DNA from: JBBQIY01 sp964618405
GTDB taxonomy: Bacteria; Verrucomicrobiota; Kiritimatiellia; RFP12; UBA3636
DNA: 14,039 bases
Direction of reading: 5' to 3'
Assembly: GCA_964618405.1 (NCBI GenBank)
Contig: CAZUAY010000082.1
Coordinates: 1 to 14,039, forward strand
Positions within the stretch are counted from its first letter, which is position 1, and each line of letters begins with the position of its first letter. Below are positions 11,365 to 14,039 of the stretch, piece by piece. The notes beneath the pieces were generated by a model, which was not told where the DNA came from, ran no database searches, and was given only the letters and a program-made list of their open reading frames with translations. The position numbers were made by a program, and so were the translations under genes.

Positions 11365-13982
11365 TTACTCCCTTTAAACGTTAATACTCCGAAAGATCCG
11401 TCACCAGGAACGCGTGAGGGATTCAGTTTACCTGTCCAAGCGGAATTCTCACGCTGATTGCTTTCCGTTTCGTTATCATAAAAGTGAACGCGTCCGACAT
11501 TGACGCACCACACATCTCCGGGCTTGGGCGTCGCAGTTCCCAAGGTCTTGAAGGGGATGATTGCCATGGACTCCCATCGATTCTTCTCGGGCAACAACTG
11601 AGTCTCGAAGCTCCACTGCCCGTTCCACCCTTCGTCGTTCCAGCCATAGCGTGGGTGATAGAGATCGGTAATGAAACCGTGCGCAGCGTCGTTGAAGGAA
11701 CTGGGCTCGGGTTCGTATGCTAAGTAGTAATAGCGGCTCTTGTCTGCAGTGGGAGATAGGTTGATCACAATGCTTTCCTGGCGCCATAGTTCGGCATCAC
11801 GACCGCGCTTGACGAATGTCATTTTCTCCGCCGGCTGATCCCCACTCACTCGGACGTAGAGGTTGCCTGGGTCATACAGGATCTGGAAACTGGTATTCGC
11901 TTTCAGCCCAGCGTCAGAAAGATCCATGGAGCCGAGCGGCTGGGCGACGACTTGTTTCCAGATCTGGGAATCGAGCGTCGGTGCGCTTTCCACGCGCATG
12001 GCGTCCATGAACAGCTCTTGGCGCAGCATGCGATCTGGTGTGGCGCGTATTTTAGCTGTATCCCAGTTGAAGGGCGTGATATCCATGTTGCGACCGGCAT
12101 ACTTGATGCTTGTTTCGTTCATGTAACGATAGGCGGGATTCCGTTTCGCTGGGTATTTGTCGTCGCCCTGAACGATCTGCGCGACGAAGCGATTACGGGC
12201 ATCGAGCGCATCGAGGAGTTGGTTGAGTGCTGCCGCATCGTTCATCGCCTGGAAGTTCCGGTAGGAGCCGATGACCCTCGCGATGTGTTTGAGGTTGTCG
12301 AATTCGTAGCGGACGATGTCGAGGCGCGTCGTGACCTCGGGCAGGGTGGCGAGCTTCTCCGCCCGCGTCAGGTCCTCTTCCAGCGCGTTAATGAGATCTG
12401 GTGTGTACAACGTTCCCAGCGCGAAGAGCGGGTCGCGGCCGGTCTTCTGAACATGCGGCTCAATAAGCGATAGCAACTCCACTCGCTTCTGTAGGCTCAG
12501 GAAGAAACGCCGCATGGGCGTCTCGGCCTCTCGGAATGCCGCCTGCAGATATTCGTTGAAGAGCTCGTCGGCCGTCTTTCCGTTCGGATCGATTCCCAGT
12601 CGCAGATACACGTAGAAATTGGGGCCTTCCAGTCCCCACTGGCCTGACATGGGGCGACCGTTGACTTGGACAATGCGCACGTTGTTGGCTACGAGCTGGC
12701 GGTTCTGCTCTGCGATCTGAGCAACGGTACACAGCGGGGTCAGCCCCACGAGATGAAAACTGCCCCAATTATAAAGATAGGCGGCGAACCCGCCAGGAAC
12801 CTGAATTTGTTTCCAAGACGCAAACGATTTCGCATCTGAGTGCATCATTTCGATGACGACGTTTGGAGGGAATTCTGAAATGGTTTGTGGCGCGGCTATC
12901 GTCGGGCCGTAGGAGGTCAGCATCACGATCTTTCCCGGTCGATCCTTCAGCAGACGCAACGCGAGATCCCGGTGCATGATCCAAATCTTCTCGCCCCAGG
13001 CAGGATCCCGATACCACGCGATACCATCCGAAGGCACTGTGGTGGGCTTGATTCCGTAGAGTGCGGCACAGTCGGCGCACTGACAAGGGATGAATCCATC
13101 CGCCTGGCCCAGCTCCACAATGTCGTAACCCAGATCACACGTGGCTAGAATGTGCGCATAGATCAGTTCGCGGACTTCCGGGTTAGAAAAACAGAGTTGG
13201 CCGGTTTTCGGATTCAACGCCGGCTGGCGCACATCGCCGGCTTGTATGAAGTATTCCGGATGGCTCGTTCCATAGTCGACGATGGGTACTGCAGAGGGAT
13301 GTTGGTGTCCACCGCGAGACCAGACGCGTTGGAACTTGCGGCAGTGCGTGGCTAGATTGAAGGCATCCGGCGAATTGAATACATCATGCTCGAGAAACCA
13401 TGGAGCAGTTTCGGCGTTCAAGTCGCGTGGCACCTGAATGCTCGCCATCGGAACGAATGTGATGCCGGCCGCGTTGGGTGACAGATACCGAGCGCCGACA
13501 TAATGGTACGCAAACTCGGCGGCTGCGAACCAGGTTCCTTGGTAGGGCAGCGGCGCACCGTCGCGGGTGTTCGTGCGTTTACCCGCCAGGATGTCGCATT
13601 CGTCGTTACCAACGATGACAAGATCGGTGCCTACGGCTTTGTGAATGTAGCGCCATCCGGACAGCTTGGAAGCGTCAACCCCGTGGGCGGCGGCGAATTT
13701 CGTTGGCCCTACATAAAGGCCAGACAAGGTGCCGTCGACCTCGGATTCGCGCCGGATCTCTAAGGCGATGGCATTGGCCTCAAACGCCGCTTTCAACAGG
13801 TTCGCCGCCTGGATCACGGAGTTCGACACGACCTCCTCGGGCATCGCATCGGGAATGACAATCTGGTAGCTCGACTGTCCACTGACCCCTAGGATCAGAT
13901 CGGCATCCTGTTGCGCCATACCAGCACCACAGATCAGAATAGTGAGCGTTCCAATTAAAATCAGTGTTCTAGGCATCTTCAT
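11361..13982 (-). CDS. Secreted DUF4838 protein with CBM9-like C-terminus
   Basis: The 873-residue protein starts with a signal peptide (to about residue 23, GMAQ). Next is a GH20/GH67-type N-terminal alpha/beta domain (about 30-170, with NLLKAAFEANAIALEI and LVIVGNDECD). The DUF4838 core (about 190-520) includes PIVDYGTSHPEYF, QLCFSNPEVRELI, ELGQADGFIPCQCADCAALYG and VIEMMHSD. A helical linker leads to a C-terminal CBM9/DOMON-like beta-sandwich (about 670-873; LYVRVSGD, WRQESIVINLSP, WSFETQLLP, FGVLTF). DUF4838 proteins are probable glycoside hydrolases of uncertain substrate, so this is probably a periplasmic or outer-surface glycan-binding enzyme. It is the first gene of its cluster in the window. 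M3 is an alternative start, and the ribosome site is weak. Confidence 0.87.
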   Translation of the reverse strand: MKMPRTLILIGTLTILICGAGMAQQDADLILGVSGQSSYQIVIPDAMPEEVVSNSVIQAANLLKAAFEANAIALEIRRESEVDGTLSGLYVGPTKFAAAHGVDASKLSGWRYIHKAVGTDLVIVGNDECDILAGKRTNTRDGAPLPYQGTWFAAAEFAYHYVGARYLSPNAAGITFVPMASIQVPRDLNAETAPWFLEHDVFNSPDAFNLATHCRKFQRVWSRGGHQHPSAVPIVDYGTSHPEYFIQAGDVRQPALNPKTGQLCFSNPEVRELIYAHILATCDLGYDIVELGQADGFIPCQCADCAALYGIKPTTVPSDGIAWYRDPAWGEKIWIMHRDLALRLLKDRPGKIVMLTSYGPTIAAPQTISEFPPNVVIEMMHSDAKSFASWKQIQVPGGFAAYLYNWGSFHLVGLTPLCTVAQIAEQNRQLVANNVRIVQVNGRPMSGQWGLEGPNFYVYLRLGIDPNGKTADELFNEYLQAAFREAETPMRRFFLSLQKRVELLSLIEPHVQKTGRDPLFALGTLYTPDLINALEEDLTRAEKLATLPEVTTRLDIVRYEFDNLKHIARVIGSYRNFQAMNDAAALNQLLDALDARNRFVAQIVQGDDKYPAKRNPAYRYMNETSIKYAGRNMDITPFNWDTAKIRATPDRMLRQELFMDAMRVESAPTLDSQIWKQVVAQPLGSMDLSDAGLKANTSFQILYDPGNLYVRVSGDQPAEKMTFVKRGRDAELWRQESIVINLSPTADKSRYYYLAYEPEPSSFNDAAHGFITDLYHPRYGWNDEGWNGQWSFETQLLPEKNRWESMAIIPFKTLGTATPKPGDVWCVNVGRVHFYDNETESNQRENSAWTGKLNPSRVPGDGSFGVLTFKGSK

Positions 13983-14039
13983 TCGTAACCGTTCACGGGG
14001 TATAAGCGACTCCGATTTATTTGAAGCATAGCACTGTCG

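Noticed and set aside
11952..12473. Plus-strand 173-codon open frame opposite the DUF4838 gene
   Set aside because: It lies inside a continuous 873-codon gene with signal peptide and recognisable domains.
13983..14039. Promoter for the DUF4838 gene
   Set aside because: Only a weak TTATAC-like box is seen with no matching -35 at proper spacing, and the window ends too soon to judge.

Overview
The window looks like a scaffold from an environmental genome of the PVC superphylum, most likely Kiritimatiellota or a relative (Lentisphaerota or Verrucomicrobiota). This is an inference from gene content: a DUF4838 glycosidase-like protein, a right-handed beta-helix protein ending in an anchor-Q-like motif, a type S1 sulfatase, a sialidase remnant, and a ceramidase-like protein beside amino-sugar genes. 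No rRNA or other phylogenetic marker is present. A run of exactly 100 N (984-1083) marks a scaffold gap of unknown true size. Every gene I can support lies on the minus strand, so transcription runs from high to low coordinates.

Region A (about 13982 down to 8806) encodes exported proteins. They are an 873-residue secreted DUF4838 protein with a C-terminal CBM9-like domain, a secreted beta-helix protein that overlaps it by ATGA, a secreted TPR protein, and the broken N-terminus of a sialidase-like beta-propeller. Region B (8776 down to 7343) is a sulfatase that is visibly more AT-rich than its neighbours and has no signal peptide. Region C (about 7342 to 6780) is non-coding and full of repeats: a long nested palindrome, a second layered inverted repeat, and a lone copy of a repeat that forms a hairpin near the left end of the window.

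Region D (6780 down to 1297) is a compact operon behind a good sigma70-type promoter: a DeoR-family regulator, a ceramidase-like amidohydrolase, a NagB-like protein, NagA, a short SIS-domain isomerase and a triosephosphate-isomerase homologue. From the ceramidase-like gene onward every junction overlaps by 1 to 19 bases, so these five genes are probably translationally coupled. NagA and the TIM-like protein keep their catalytic residues. The NagB-like protein lacks the canonical Asp before the GHIAF histidine and the usual phosphate loop, and the SIS protein differs from KdsD at two of four functional positions. The operon therefore reads as catabolism of an N-acylated amino-sugar phosphate by a non-standard route. 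No kinase or transporter is present. Beyond the gap and a 102-bp tandem repeat comes a YjbQ-family gene with a clear intrinsic terminator.

The most interesting content is this divergent amino-sugar operon with its built-in ceramidase-like enzyme. After that come the dispersed palindromic repeats and the decayed sialidase next to a compositionally distinct sulfatase.
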